From assembly GCA_024195265.1 (NCBI GenBank), contig JAJLRJ010000015.1, positions 1,049,470 to 1,113,469 of the forward strand: DNA of 64,000 nt, in the 5' to 3' direction. The notes under the pieces were generated by a model. That model worked only from the letters and a program-made list of their open reading frames with translations, was not told where the DNA came from and did no database searches. Below, in pieces: positions 1-10,986 of this stretch (positions within the stretch are counted from its first letter, which is position 1; each line of letters begins with the position of its first letter). Position numbers and translations under genes: made by a program. This stretch comes from Dendrophyllia cribrosa. Taxonomy: Eukaryota > Cnidaria > Anthozoa > Scleractinia > Dendrophylliidae.

Positions 1-89
1 ATCTCATGAGTTGGGTGGGCATGCGCATGGCTAGCGTGTAGCCACGTTTTGTGGAGCTCCCTTCGAAATTCGAGTTGCTTTCACTTTAT

Positions 90-1001
90 ATGGCCAGCAA
101 ACATAAAAGTTCCAAACGAAAGGAGAGAAGACAAAGTAGCGGCGAATTCAGTGAGGAAAGCAGCCCTTCTCCAGACGAAAAAAAGCCAAGAAACGAATCT
201 ATCGAAGGAGACGAGGAGGAGGCGTTAGCTACGTTGAATATGGCGGAACAGATAAACGAGCGATTAGACCAAGTTCTCTCCCGACTTGGGGCGCTAGAAA
301 AGAAACTTGAAAAGCTAGATAGGATCGAAGTGAAACTACAAGAAGTAAATGCAACGGTTTCCAAACTGGAGAGCAATGTGAGTACTCTACATGGTGAGAT
401 CACACAACTTAAAGCGAAACACGATGAGACCGACAAACTCACTCACAAGCTAGAGAGGAGTGTAGAATTTTTGAACGGCTCCGTTGAACAGGCGGACGAG
501 GATATAAATAATTTAAAAACACAATACAAGCTTGAGACTAGTTTATTAAACCAAAAATTGTTGTATTTAGAAGCCTACAGTAGAAGAGAAAACCTCAAAT
601 TTGTGAACATCCCTGTGGAGTTAAATGAGGACGTCGATGGCGAAGGAGCGGAAGACACACGTGAGGTTCTGTGGAAGTTTCTGGAGGAAAAATTACACAT
701 TGAGGACGCGAGGGAAATCGAGTTTCAAAGAGTGCACAGAAATGGGAGAAAGATCAGCAATAATCCGCGTCCGATCTTGGCCAGATTTCTTCGATTTACT
801 GATCGTGAACTGGTGCGTAAAAAGGCGAAGGAACTGAAAGGAACAAATTTCGTAATCTACGAGGACCTGCCAAAGGAGCTCATCGACAGACGACGTTTAA
901 TGCTACCAAAATTAAAAGCTGCTAAGAAGCAAGGAAGCAGGGCCTACTTTAGCGCATCGGAGCCAGATAAACTGTATGTAAATGGCACCCTAGTTTTGTA
1001 A
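90..1001 (+). CDS. LINE ORF1 protein (coiled-coil RNA-binding, transposase_22-like)
   Basis: The first ATG is at 90; the frame is open from 51, but only from a GTG. The protein is about 303 residues. A lysine/serine-rich N-terminus is followed by a long heptad-rich coiled coil (roughly residues 50-165, with repeated KLE/LEK spacing). The C-terminal part starts at YSRRENLKFVNIP and contains the FQRVHRNGRK and RPILARFLRF segments, as in the RRM-like and C-terminal domains of L1 ORF1p. In L1 this protein trimerises and coats the element RNA with the ORF2 product. The frame is intact, with no stop or frameshift. It is followed after 331 bp by ORF2. Confidence 0.85.
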   Translation: MASKHKSSKRKERRQSSGEFSEESSPSPDEKKPRNESIEGDEEEALATLNMAEQINERLDQVLSRLGALEKKLEKLDRIEVKLQEVNATVSKLESNVSTLHGEITQLKAKHDETDKLTHKLERSVEFLNGSVEQADEDINNLKTQYKLETSLLNQKLLYLEAYSRRENLKFVNIPVELNEDVDGEGAEDTREVLWKFLEEKLHIEDAREIEFQRVHRNGRKISNNPRPILARFLRFTDRELVRKKAKELKGTNFVIYEDLPKELIDRRRLMLPKLKAAKKQGSRAYFSASEPDKLYVNGTLVL

Positions 1002-1332
1002 TAATAGAGATCAGTTTTATCTTCGACCTTATTTTGCAGCTTTGACCTACTTATATATCGCCATAGAATAGTTTTTTTTTTCTAGGAAACTTCGTTTTTC
1101 AGGGAGCATGGATCAATACTAACTCATCGAATCAGTACCATAGCGCTAAAAATGCTGCGACCACATAGTATATGTACCATGTTTTTGTATTTATGTGTGT
1201 GTTTTTTTGTATCCACTGGGGAAAATTCAATTTTTATTCAATCAAACCAAATGAGTACCATTTCTCGCTGCATTTTTCCTAGCTTTAAGCTCTATATTTG
1301 CCACTATAGCCTACCAGGGTGATTTAAGTGTC
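1002..1332 (+). other. Inter-ORF spacer of the LINE
   Basis: AT-rich noncoding DNA between ORF1 and ORF2, with a T-run near 1070-1082. The ORF2 frame is open upstream of its first ATG back to 1255, so translation could begin earlier at a non-ATG codon. I see no conserved motif. Confidence 0.5.
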
Positions 1333-4300
1333 ATGTCATTAAATGTCAGAGGGTTAAGAAATCAGGTTAAAAGAAGAAGTATTTTCAGGTTTTTGAAAGA
1401 TCAGAATTGTTTATTTTACTTTCTGCAAGAAATTTATTCAAAACCAGGTGATGAAACAGTTTGGAGAAGTGAGTGGGGAGGTGACATTTTCTTTTCACAC
1501 GGCTCAATTCATAGCAGAGGTGTTTGTATCTTAATTAACCCCTTATATGGTCAGACGGTTAACAACTTCAACAAAGACCAAAATGGGAGAATTGTCTCAG
1601 TGGACATAGCTTCTGAAGCAGGCAACTTATCTGTATGTAATATTTATGCTCCAAACAATTTACAACAGCAGAATGAATTTTTGCATTTTTTACATGAATA
1701 TTTAATGTCCAACACTGACATTGGAAACCTAGTTATAGGAGGTGACTGGAATGTTGTTCTTTATGCCATTGACAAAATAGGTGGCGCGGCGTGGAAGCCA
1801 CATACTTATCGAAACAATCTTATATCAATGATGAGAGAACTTGAGCTTGTTGACATCTATAGAAAACAAAATCCGAGCAAACTGAGTTTCACTTATGAGT
1901 CCAAGGCACTCAATCTCAGCTCGTGAATCGATTTCTTTCTTATTGCTCAATCCTTAATCAAATGTGTGTCTCACATAGGTACAAAAGTTTCTATTGCTCC
2001 TGATCACAAAGCAGTAAAACTTAGTTTGACTGTTACGAAAAAAAGACGCGGACCGGGTCTATGGAAATTCAATAATTCTCTTGTAGAAGATGAAGAATAT
2101 AAAAAACTTATAAAAGAAAATTATCCTAATATAATAAATAAATACTCGGATGTGGAAGACAAAAGGTTAAAGTGGGAACTTATCAAAATGGAAATAAGAG
2201 CGCTTACAATCCTTTATTCCAAAAACAAACAAAAAAAGCTTCGTATAAAGGAACAAGACCTAGGGGACCGATTAGAGGAGCTCGACAATCTCCTCTCTCA
2301 AAATGTCGATGTAGATGATACAAGCGAAACTCAGCAACGGGAATATACTCGATTAAAACAGGAACTTCATTTCTTATATGAAAACAAGGGAAAAGGTTCA
2401 ATTCTTCGTTCTAAAGCTAGATGGACTGAGCAAGGTGAAAAACCAACAAAATATTTCTTTAATCTAGAAAAGCGAAACTATAACCGAAAAGTAATTAAAG
2501 AACTGAAACGGCCAGATGGAGATAACATTTCCAAAGAAGAAGACATATTATTGGAAATTGAAAATTTTTATAGAGATTTATATACGTCAAACCATGTAGA
2601 GGATAAAAGCAGATTATTTGAAAATTTTGTCAGAAATCTTGAAATACCGAAACTCCAAAATACGGAACAAGACGAACTGGGAGAAATCACTCTTAAGGAA
2701 TGTAGTGATGTTTTGCGGACGTTCGCAAGTGGAAAATCTCCCGGAGATGACGGATTTACCTGGGAGTTCTATAACTGTTTCTTTGACTTGTTGGGACAAG
2801 ACTTAGTCGATTGTTTCAACGCAGCATTTAAAGAAGGCGAAATGTCAATCTCTCAAAAGCGAGGTGTAGTTACTCTAGTCCCAAAGGAAGATTCAGACCT
2901 AGCTGATCTCGCAAACTGGCGACCGATAACTTTACTTAATATGGACTACAAAATTGCGTCCAAAATTGTAGCCAGGAGAATAGAAAAAGTTTTGACGCTC
3001 TTAATTAATCCAGATCAAACAGGTTTCATAAAAGGGAGGTATATAGGTCAAAATGTCAGGCAGATAAATGATATTCTTGAGCAAACAAAACTTCAAAACA
3101 TTCCGGGGTTACTTCTGCAACTTGATTTTCGTAAAGCGTTTGACACTATTGAATGGGATTTCATCCAGAAGACAATTACGGTATTTAATTTTGGTGATAA
3201 TATCAAACGATGGATAACCACTCTTTACAAAAATTCAGAAAGTGCAGTTTTAAACAACGGCTTTTGTACCAACTACTTTAAGCTATCAAGAGGAGTGAGG
3301 CAAGGCTGCCCTTTGTCCCCCTATTTATTCATTCTTGCAGTTGAGTTACTAGCTTGTAAGATTAGACAAGACAAGGAAATACATGGTATAACTATCTTTC
3401 GGAAAGAATTTAAAATAGGCCAATTCGCTGATGATACCACTCTCTTTTGCAAGGACACGAACACCGTGCAAAGAGCTATTGTACGATTGAATGACTTCGG
3501 TGACCTATCAGGTTTGCGACTAAATCCATCAAAAACAAAAGCAATGTGGTTGGGACCCTGGAGGTATTGCAAAGAAACACCTTTCGGATTCAAATGGCCA
3601 AAAGAGCCGATAAGAGCCTTAGGGATATTTATATCCTATGATGAAAAAAAAAATGACCAATACAATTTTAAAGAAAAAATTCAAAAAATAGATACTATTC
3701 ATGGCATCTGGCAGTCCCGAAACCTTACACTATTTGGAAGATGTCTTATAACTAAAAGCCTTGGCATTTCGCAGCTGGTTCATTCTACTTCGATTCTTGA
3801 TATCCCTAAAAAATGCATTCAAGATGTTAATTCTATGATATTTAAATTTATATGGAAAAACAAGAAAGACAAAATCAATCGTAAAGTCATGTTTCAAGAC
3901 TACGACAATGGAGGTCTACGTGCGCCTAGCATAGAAACTATGTCCAAATCACTCAAATTGGCATGGATCTCGAGATTTTTAATAAACGACCAAATGGGCA
4001 GTGAATCCTGGAAGGTTATACCAAACTATTATTTTGATAAATATGGTGGCTTAAAATTCCTGTTGCACTGTAACTATGATGAAAAGTTCCTCGAGCAGGC
4101 AAAATTCCCGAACTTCTACAAGCAGATCTTACTATATTTCTCTGAACTTAAAGCATCTTATAATCCAGAATCCGATCAGGAATTGATTCTATATAATAAC
4201 AAAGAAATTCGAATTAACAGTCAAACTATCTTTTATCGGAGTTGGTTCAGTAGTAATATTATTTTTATCCACGATCTGTTGAAGGCGGATGGAAATATTC

Positions 4301-5037
4301 TCCCTTACGCTGAGTTCATCCGAAAATACAAACTCAGTTGTAATTTCCTAACATACATGCAAGTTGTATCTGCAATACCTCAGACCCTCATTATTAAGGC
4401 AAGGATAAAATGCCTAGATAAAACTATTCTTCTTTCAGAATATGAGTTTCAGCTGTCTCGGGATACTACCATAAATTTACTTAAATTAAAAAACAGGGAT
4501 TACTACTGGCTTTTGATAAATAAGGACAAGCAAGTATTGAAGGCAAGCGTAAAGTGGGAGAGAGATTTACAGCCAGACATGGTGCGGATTGACTCTTTTT
4601 TTAGTCGTGTAAAATATATTTCTAGAGAAAACAAGCTGAGAGAATTTTACTTCAAACTTTTGCACAGAATAGTTGTTACAAAAAGAGAACTGCATTTATT
4701 TGGTATTAAAAATGATATGCTTTGCATTTACTGTCGCGAAAATGATTCCATTATTCACACTTTTTCAAATTGTCACTGGTCTAAAGAGTTTTTCTTGGAA
4801 GTTATTAAGTGGTTTAACAAAGAAAATGGCACCTCTTTCTCCTTATCCCCAACGGAAATTCTCTTCGGCACGAGCTCCACCTCCAAGACTGACCTGATTA
4901 CCAATAACTTAAACTGTACTCTCCTCTTTGCTAAATATTACCTCTATACCCAAAAACTAGCACAGAAAAACCTATCTTTAGAGGAATTTGTAGTTAAATT
5001 AAACTGTAGATTTCATCTAGAAAAATCCCCTCTGTAA
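1333..5037 (+). pseudogene. LINE ORF2: endonuclease plus reverse transcriptase, one in-frame stop
   Basis: The ATG at 1333 opens an AP-endonuclease-like domain: MSLNVRGLRN, then FLQEIYSKPGDE, then GGDWNVVL, with the closing SIAPDHKAVKL after 1980. A TGA at 1924-1926 interrupts it. The same frame continues immediately and runs to 5037, so this is a point nonsense change, not a frameshift. The sequence context (TCG TGA) fits deamination of a CpG-containing CGA codon. The reverse-transcriptase motifs are NWRPITLLN, QLDFRKAFDTIEW, RGVRQGCPLSPYLF and the catalytic QFADDTTLF (3421-3447). A C-terminal zinc-finger-like CIYCRENDSIIHTFSNCHW lies near 4717-4773, as in zf-RVT. The family role is target-primed reverse transcription of the element RNA. 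Apart from the stop this copy looks young. Confidence 0.85.
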
Positions 5038-5393
5038 AATAAAACATAAGTATTATATAATTTAAAATATATTGTTAACTACTATATAGAGTTACTAAAT
5101 GATTAGTGCAGCTTCAGACTATAAACAAAAATTGAAATCGCCAATGCCAACCCAGTCTCGGAATGTCTAGTGTAGTGTATTGTTGTAACATCTTGTCATG
5201 TATTCCTTTGTATTGTAACCTTTTAAATCTGCTTGTTACGTAAATGTTTTGTATAAATAAATAAAAAATAAATAAAAAAATAAAAAAATAAAAAAAAACT
5301 AGTGATCTCATTGGCCTAGACTCAAAAACTGCTAAAGGTAAGGGTTCAAGGTGCATTTTGTCTAATTTTTTTTTAAGGGTTCAAGCAATCTAA

Positions 5394-5605
5394 GGGCGCT
5401 TACCACTTGTCAGAACTGGCTGGCCAGACCGGTCCATTTGTAACTAGAATGCATCTTTTTGAAGACTTTTTTTTACAAGTCCATCAAAAGGGTGCATACT
5501 ATTTCCAAATTTACCAGTCTGGCCGACCAGTTCTGGCAAATAATGGAATAATATTTACGAATTGAGCGGTCTGGCCTGGGTAGTTCTGACAAATGGTAAT
5601 CGCCC
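5394..5605. mobile_element. MITE with ~45-bp inverted termini and TAA target duplication
   Basis: The left terminus GGGCGCTTACCACTTGTCAG and the reverse complement of the right terminus, GGGCGATTACCATTTGTCAG, match over about 45 bp with few mismatches, including a shared GGCCAGACCG block. Flanks are TAA (5391-5393) and TAA (5606-5608), the 3-bp TWA-type duplication expected of PIF/Harbinger elements. It is 212 bp with no coding capacity. Confidence 0.75.
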
Positions 5606-5608
5606 TAA

Positions 5609-8600
5609 GACCCAATCGCACAACGTGCAAGTTTTAAAAGATCAAAGAAGCAACATTATTAGCTATTGTCTTCTGCTATTCTGATTGGTTAAGCACGAAC
5701 ATTTCCTAAAATTTATTTGATGCAAATGGATTTTCTTTATTTTTATAATGACATATAATTATGAACCATCAGCTCCTCCTCTATTCTTGAAACCAAAAAT
5801 ATTCTATGTGGGAAAGAGCCAATGCCGCAGAACAATGAAGTTTGCCGTAGTTCTTATGTGGAGCATTACTTAAATGAAATAAAGATACAAAAGGACAAGC
5901 GATGACTCAAATGAACTTGAAGTATTTGTTTACGAGAGGTACTCACATGGAGAGGTTAAATGATAAAAAACCTTCAATAAGTAATAAGTAAGGAAGTAAA
6001 CAAGCAGGCAAGTATGTCAGTGGGCAAACAAACAAACAAACAAACAAACAAGGAAGTGGTAGTACTGGTACTAGCAGTATAAAAATACTAACAAACCAGT
6101 GGCACACATACAAACAAACATACATACATGTACATAGTATTTTACATACATACATGTAAATACATACATTATATACATACATATGTCATACTTTATTCAA
6201 GATGTAAACATAATATCTACAAATACAAATTAAGAAAAACTACAAAAGGCACCTTAAAAAGAAGTTACAGTGTAAGAGGTTAACCCTATGTGAAAACTCC
6301 CTGAAATGGCCCTCAATATTATATACATAACAAAAAAATATTTGATAAAACCACAAAGCACACAGAGGAGGAGGAATTAACAGGTTTCACAGCAGCAGTG
6401 GAGACACAGTTAATGTTACATACATGTATTTTCAGTGTTCTTTCCTCAGTAACTTATTATTTCCGCATAAAAAAAATTGGAGATGGATTGAAATCATCAT
6501 TGGAAAGAGAACACAGATAATACTACATTGTAGTTTGAACAGAATCAATGAATATTTACTTTTAGTAAAAGAAGTACCTTTCAACATTCTTGACACTACT
6601 TCTAAGTTCTCTTGAATGTTATTCCAATGATCCTTTGAATTGAAATCTGCTGGTTTGATCCATAATAAACAAAATAAAACAACAAGCGTAAAATCTAACA
6701 ACTTCACACACTTAGAAATACTACAACTGGAGGAAGTTCTGTGAAGAGACATACATGTAATAATAGTTACAGGAAATATGCAAGAGGTCTGTAAACTTTT
6801 GATATCATCTGGAACATGACTTCTTATATCTTCACCATTGTACACAAAGTAATCATTACAGAAAGCAAACAATGCTCAATAAAGGCCTCTTGTTAATCAA
6901 TCTCTCTACTATATAAAACCTTTCTGTAACAAAGTACTGTGGATATCAGATTGTACAGCTGGTGTTTTGTTTCAAAGCAACTAGGTTCCTCAGTTCTGAG
7001 TTAATTTTTCCTCACTAATAACATAGGAGATGGATTGATAACATCATTGGAATCTGTTGCACCAGTTGGCTGCACTGTACAAATCAGGGTGTTCATTAGG
7101 CATTGGAGATTGGAGAATTCTCTGCCTACTATGCAGAATTCTCCAGCTAAATTCCGATGGCAATATGTAGCTATCTTCGCTCTTTATGAAAACTGATATA
7201 AAATGGGCTTTTTGTTATTCCTCAAGGCTGGCAGCAATGTTCAAACAGCAGATTTATGTTAAGGGCCTTAAAATAACATTTATTGGATTTTTCTTCCAAA
7301 ACATTGAAACTTGACACTAACCCTAAAAATGCACAAAGGTCTTTTTGACACTCAGCCCTTCAATATCTTAAATTATTATTTTGAAAAGTCTCTTCCAAAG
7401 AGGTTGGAAGATTATTCAAGAGGTGATGGCAGTACCTTGCGCTGCACAATGAAGATGATGAGCCTCATGACACACTCTGAGCATGGCTACTATAACAGTT
7501 CCATGTTGTTTATCCACAAATCCTGGCAGCCTTGAGCATGGCGGACCCAGCAAAGGAAGCTATATATTAAGCACATTACAGAAGGTAGTTTACAAACTCT
7601 GATCATGAGCCACTTCAGACACAAGATCAATAAATCAAAACCTCCCTTGTACAGGAAGGTTGGTCTAAAGACTGAGTCAGTAAATTTTAATGGTTTGTAG
7701 CATTCGCAATCGAACTTGCCGTAAGATATAATGCATGCCGATACAACATATTCTTGGTGTCGATCGCCATGATTATTATTTTTCGAGGCGCAATAAATAT
7801 TTATTTCACCTCGGGTGGAAATAAGCTCCTAAGTTGATGGCATTTCTGTTGTGATTTTTTTGTAACATGGCCACATTGTAGACTTTATCAAAGGAAGTTG
7901 ATTTGCAAATTTTGCACCAAATAAAACGGATCAATTTTTTTCTAGGAGGGCCTCAATATGAAATGAGGGGTTTGCACCAATCCAGATTTTGGCTCCTGTA
8001 TTTATTTCAAAGAAAATCGGTTCATATTTAATAATCCATGCTTCATTCAACTAGGAGATACAAAAAGAATTATTGCAATAGAGTAAAAAACAAAGAAGTT
8101 ATAACCAAAAGTTTGCCATTGCGAAATTGCATCCAGGTCACAGATGAGCGCATTTTGCATTTCGAGCAAGTCACCTTAACTGTTTCTTATTTCACACATG
8201 TATTGTGTTGGCATTGTGATAACTGAATGCTATCTATAAAAAGTGCATAACAATAAAATTTACAGAACTTTATACTTATGTAAAGTTTATCAAGGTAATG
8301 AAATAATTATAAACACAATTACTTCAAAAATTGCTGTAAAGTGCTTTATCTAAAAAAAAAAACATACATGTACTATGAAATATTTTCATCCAGATCTACC
8401 CGGAGGATGCATTTTCTCTTCAGCTTTCTTTCTAATTTTACTATATTTTTGTCTGTGTATTTATTGCTATTAGCAACACTTATATTCTCTTCTTGTATTA
8501 TAAATTCAAATTTGGATGATCACTCTGAAATTGACAATGACAGAAGGTTGTCAGAACATGTCTTACAGAATTAAAACAGTTTCTCTTCTTACAGGTTACA

Positions 8601-8631
8601 ACACAGTAAATACTGCTGACTACTACATTTG
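5609..8631. other. No recognised gene; AT-rich intergenic or intronic DNA
   Basis: I recognise no protein domain on either strand. Open frames here are short and AT-driven, including a 146-codon one at 6432-6872 on the - strand with hydrophobic low-complexity content. The stretch holds the simple repeats at 5984-6185 and otherwise unique-looking sequence. Host introns or untranslated exons cannot be excluded. Confidence 0.5.
5984..6185. repeat. Simple repeats (CAAA)n and (ACAT)n
   Basis: A run of AAGT/AAGC variants leads into about six CAAA units (6027-6050). Several tracts of CATA/ACAT tetranucleotides follow (6106-6185). The tracts end at a TTTATT-type segment, which resembles the microsatellite tail of an antisense non-LTR element. 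Confidence 0.7.
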
Positions 8632-8932
8632 AAATGGGCGCGATGATGGCCCGCTTTGACCACAGAGACAGGATAGCCACGTTTTTTGAAGAACTGGCAC
8701 ATCTCCTCTGATTTGCTGGAAAAATCGGAGTCATCACTACATAGACGTCGAAGTCTAAGAAATTGAGAATAAGGGATGGAGTTCTTGACATGTGATGGAT
8801 GTGACGATGAATACAACAAATAACTGTGTGAATCAGTAGGTTTGTAGTGCACACTAGTACATAGCACGTTGCCTCTAATAGAAACTTTGATATCTAGAAA
8901 AGCCAGTGAAGTTTCCGAAATTTCCCAGGTAT
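8632..8932 (-). pseudogene. Inverted PLE reverse-transcriptase C-terminal fragment
   Basis: Read on the - strand from 8932, the frame gives SLAFLDIKVSIRGNVL, then SVHYKPTDSHSYL and the SIPYSQFLRLRRLC block. This is the stretch just after the catalytic RT motifs in Penelope RTs. It stops matching at GHHRA (about 8632) and runs into unrelated sequence. The inner 230 bp repeats 8937-9160 in opposite orientation, so this arm and the + strand body form a large hairpin with only a few bases between them. Confidence 0.75.
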
Positions 8933-8936
8933 ATAC

Positions 8937-9828
8937 TAGTGTGCACTACAAACCTACTGATTCACACAGTTATTTGTTGTATTCATCGTCACATCCATCA
9001 CATGTCAAGAACTCCATCCCTTATTCTCAATTTCTTAGACTTCGACGTCTATGTAGTGATGACTCCGATTTTTCCAGCAAATCAGAGGAGATGTGCCAGT
9101 TCTTCAAAAAACGTGGCTATCCTGTCTCTGTGGTCAAAGCGGGCCATCATCGCGCCCAACAATTTGATCGACAGTCATCACTACAAACGTCACAAAAAGA
9201 TAAGAATGACAGAATTCCATTCACCCTCACTTTCCATCCTCATAATCACGCAGTCAAAAGCATCATTCTTAGTAATTTTAAATTACTCCAAAATGATCCC
9301 GAGACTGGTAGAATCTTTTCGCAACCTCCACTTATTTCATTCAAACGCGACAAAAACGTAGGCAACTTTTTAGTTAGAAGCGCGCTCAAAACTAACGAGC
9401 AACCCGGCACTTTCAAATGCGCGCGCTCACGATGCAAAACTTGTCTTTTCATTGTTAACACTAGCAAGATATCGGGACCTAAGCGATCTGTTAAGATCAC
9501 CGATCGTTTCACATGTACCTCCGCAAATGTCATTTATTGCATAACCTGCACGTTATGCAATAAATTATACATTGGTGAGACAGGTAGACGACTAGGTGAC
9601 CGATTCCGCGAACACCTTCGCGATGTTGAGAAGAATGACAAGGATGCATCCAAGCCAGTCGCTCGCCATTTTAATCTGCCTAACCACTCCAAAAAACACA
9701 TGGCTATCTGCGGCCTTTCCCTACATCTAGGTACGACGGAAAGCCGCAAGAATCTGGAACAAAAATTCATCTTTCAAATCGGCACCCTTAATCCTCACGG
9801 TATTAACGAACGCTTTTCATTTTACTAA
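8937..9828 (+). pseudogene. PLE polyprotein 3' part: RT tail plus GIY-YIG endonuclease
   Basis: The open frame begins inside the RT tail (SVHYKPTDSHSYL) and stays open to the stop at 9826-9828. A cysteine-rich segment (FKCARSRCKTC) precedes the GIY-YIG core, seen as NKLYIGETGRRLGDRFREHL. The R of the GDRFREH stretch and the E of LEQKFIFQ fit the family's catalytic arginine and glutamate. GIY-YIG nicks the target to prime PLE reverse transcription. The 5' RT catalytic core is missing, so the protein is incomplete. It is over 99% alike to copy 2 where they overlap. Confidence 0.85.
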
Positions 9829-9923
9829 TATATTCCTATTTTTCACGTTGCCATGTTACCACCAATAGCGTAGCTCCTACTCTACTATAAAACTACACGT
9901 AACCCATAATCCCTCGATTCGCT

Positions 9924-9953
9924 CTGACGAAGGGCTAACGCTCGAAACGTCAG
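9924..9953 (+). other. PLE 3' hairpin with hammerhead-like core
   Basis: CTGACG at 9924 pairs with CGTCAG at 9948-9953. Between them lie GGGC/GCTC and the loop TAAC. Read as a hammerhead, it shows CTGANGA, a short stem II, then CGAAA. One A is unpaired before stem II, and stems I and III are not obvious. The same block is at 14581-14610 and, inverted and with one core change, at 51630-51659. Confidence 0.45.
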
Positions 9954-10029
9954 CTTTTAGAATCTCTGTACGGTGGCCAATTTACATTATCAACTCCGTT
10001 GATAAAACCAAATTTTTGTATACTACTTC

Positions 10030-10065
<36 letters not shown>

Positions 10066-10080
10066 CCCCTTCATTCTTAA

Positions 10081-10650
10081 GTGGTATTTAGTTTAGCACT
10101 CCGATAAACAGCTTAAAAGGCTTTACTGGGTTATTTAGTGTTTACTATTAGTACCATTACGCGATGAAAATTTCACAGTAATAAACCTCACGCAAGCAAA
10201 GAAGTGTATCGGTAAATTTGATCACATATTCTGCATATTTCACGGTTGTATTACACAGTTACAGACACTTACATTTTCCACATATCAACATTGCTCACAT
10301 CCATTTGCACTAAAACAACGGCTAAAATGGTTTTCTTTTGTTATATTATTCTTGGGAAATTTTTAACTAAGTGGTATTCAGTCTAGCACTCCGGTAAACA
10401 GCTTAAAAGGCTTTACTGGATTATTTAGTGTCGATTTATACCTAATTTTGTTTACTATTAGGACCCAGATTAGGACCATTACGCGATGAAAATTTCACAG
10501 TAATAAACCTCACGCAAGCAAAGGAGTTTATCCGTAAATTTGATCACATATTCTGCATATTTCACGGTTATATTACACGGTTACAGACACTTACATTTTC
10601 CACATATCAACATTGCCCACATCCATTTACACTAAAACGGCGAAAAAGCC
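10081..10650. repeat. Direct repeat, two ~270-290-bp copies
   Basis: The block starting GTGGTATTTAGTTTAGCACT at 10081 is repeated from 10371 (GTGGTATTCAGTCTAGCACT). The copies are highly similar and share ACGCGATGAAAATTTCACAG and the CCACATATCAACATTGC segment. Copy 2 has a 30-bp insertion and ends near 10650. The edge of this repeat (about 10327-10385) also matches, inverted, the sequence immediately after PLE copy 2 (14673-14730). No coding is seen. Confidence 0.75.
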
Positions 10651-10796
10651 AAAATCGTTTGTTTAGACGTTGATTCGTAGTCCAGCTGACTAGTATGTGG
10701 CCAAGTGGAAGTTTGGGTTTACCCACAACCACGACGAAAAAAAATAAACAGCTTGTAAACCATGACCCACGTCGGCCTATGGCCGCGCGGTTAATA

Positions 10797-10981
10797 GGGG
10801 ACTTTTAGATTTGAGTACGAGTACGAGTACCAACATATACCTATTTCATCCCATGAGCTATCCTCTCTCGCTAAAACCTGCATGAAAAACTAGGGTTCTG
10901 GAAACGTCACTGATTTGAAAATCGAAAGTCGTACTCGTACTCGTACTCGATCTCGTACTCGTAGTCCAATCTAAAGCTCCC
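10797..10981. mobile_element. MITE with GAGTAC hexamer arrays in its termini
   Basis: The termini are GGGGACTTTTAGATTTGAG and, reverse-complemented, GGGAGCTTTAGATTGGA. Both lead into tandem GAGTAC units, three on the left and about five with variants on the right, in inverted orientation. A 5-bp direct repeat TAATA flanks it (10792-10796 and 10982-10986). It is 185 bp and noncoding. Confidence 0.7.
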
Positions 10982-10986
10982 TAATA

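Larger units (their letters stand above)
1..5299 (+). mobile_element. L1/Tx1-like non-LTR retrotransposon (LINE), near full length
   Basis: The element has a short 5' leader, a coiled-coil ORF1, a 331-bp spacer, an endonuclease/reverse-transcriptase ORF2 and a 3' A-rich tail of AAATAAAT-type repeats near 5258-5299. This order is that of L1-clade LINEs. The 5' end lies at or before the window start. Bases 1-7 (ATCTCAT) recur just after the tail at 5307-5313, so a target duplication may straddle the window edge, but that cannot be settled here. One nonsense codon in ORF2 makes this copy non-autonomous. Confidence 0.85.
8632..10075 (+). mobile_element. Penelope-like element copy 1 (3' half with inverted 5' arm)
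   Basis: The + strand segment 8937-9828 encodes the region after the reverse-transcriptase fingers/palm plus the GIY-YIG domain. It is followed by a 3' region with a conserved hairpin (9924-9953) and a terminal block ending near CCCCACCGACGCAGCACC. The segment 8632-8932 is an inverted piece of the same coding sequence, about 230 bp of which duplicates 8937-9160. The 3' region recurs in copies 2 and 3 in this window, which defines the 3' boundary near 10075. Confidence 0.8.

Noticed and set aside
6432..6872. 146-codon - strand ORF
   Set aside because: It is AT-rich with no recognisable motif and no splice or repeat context. I could not support it as a gene.
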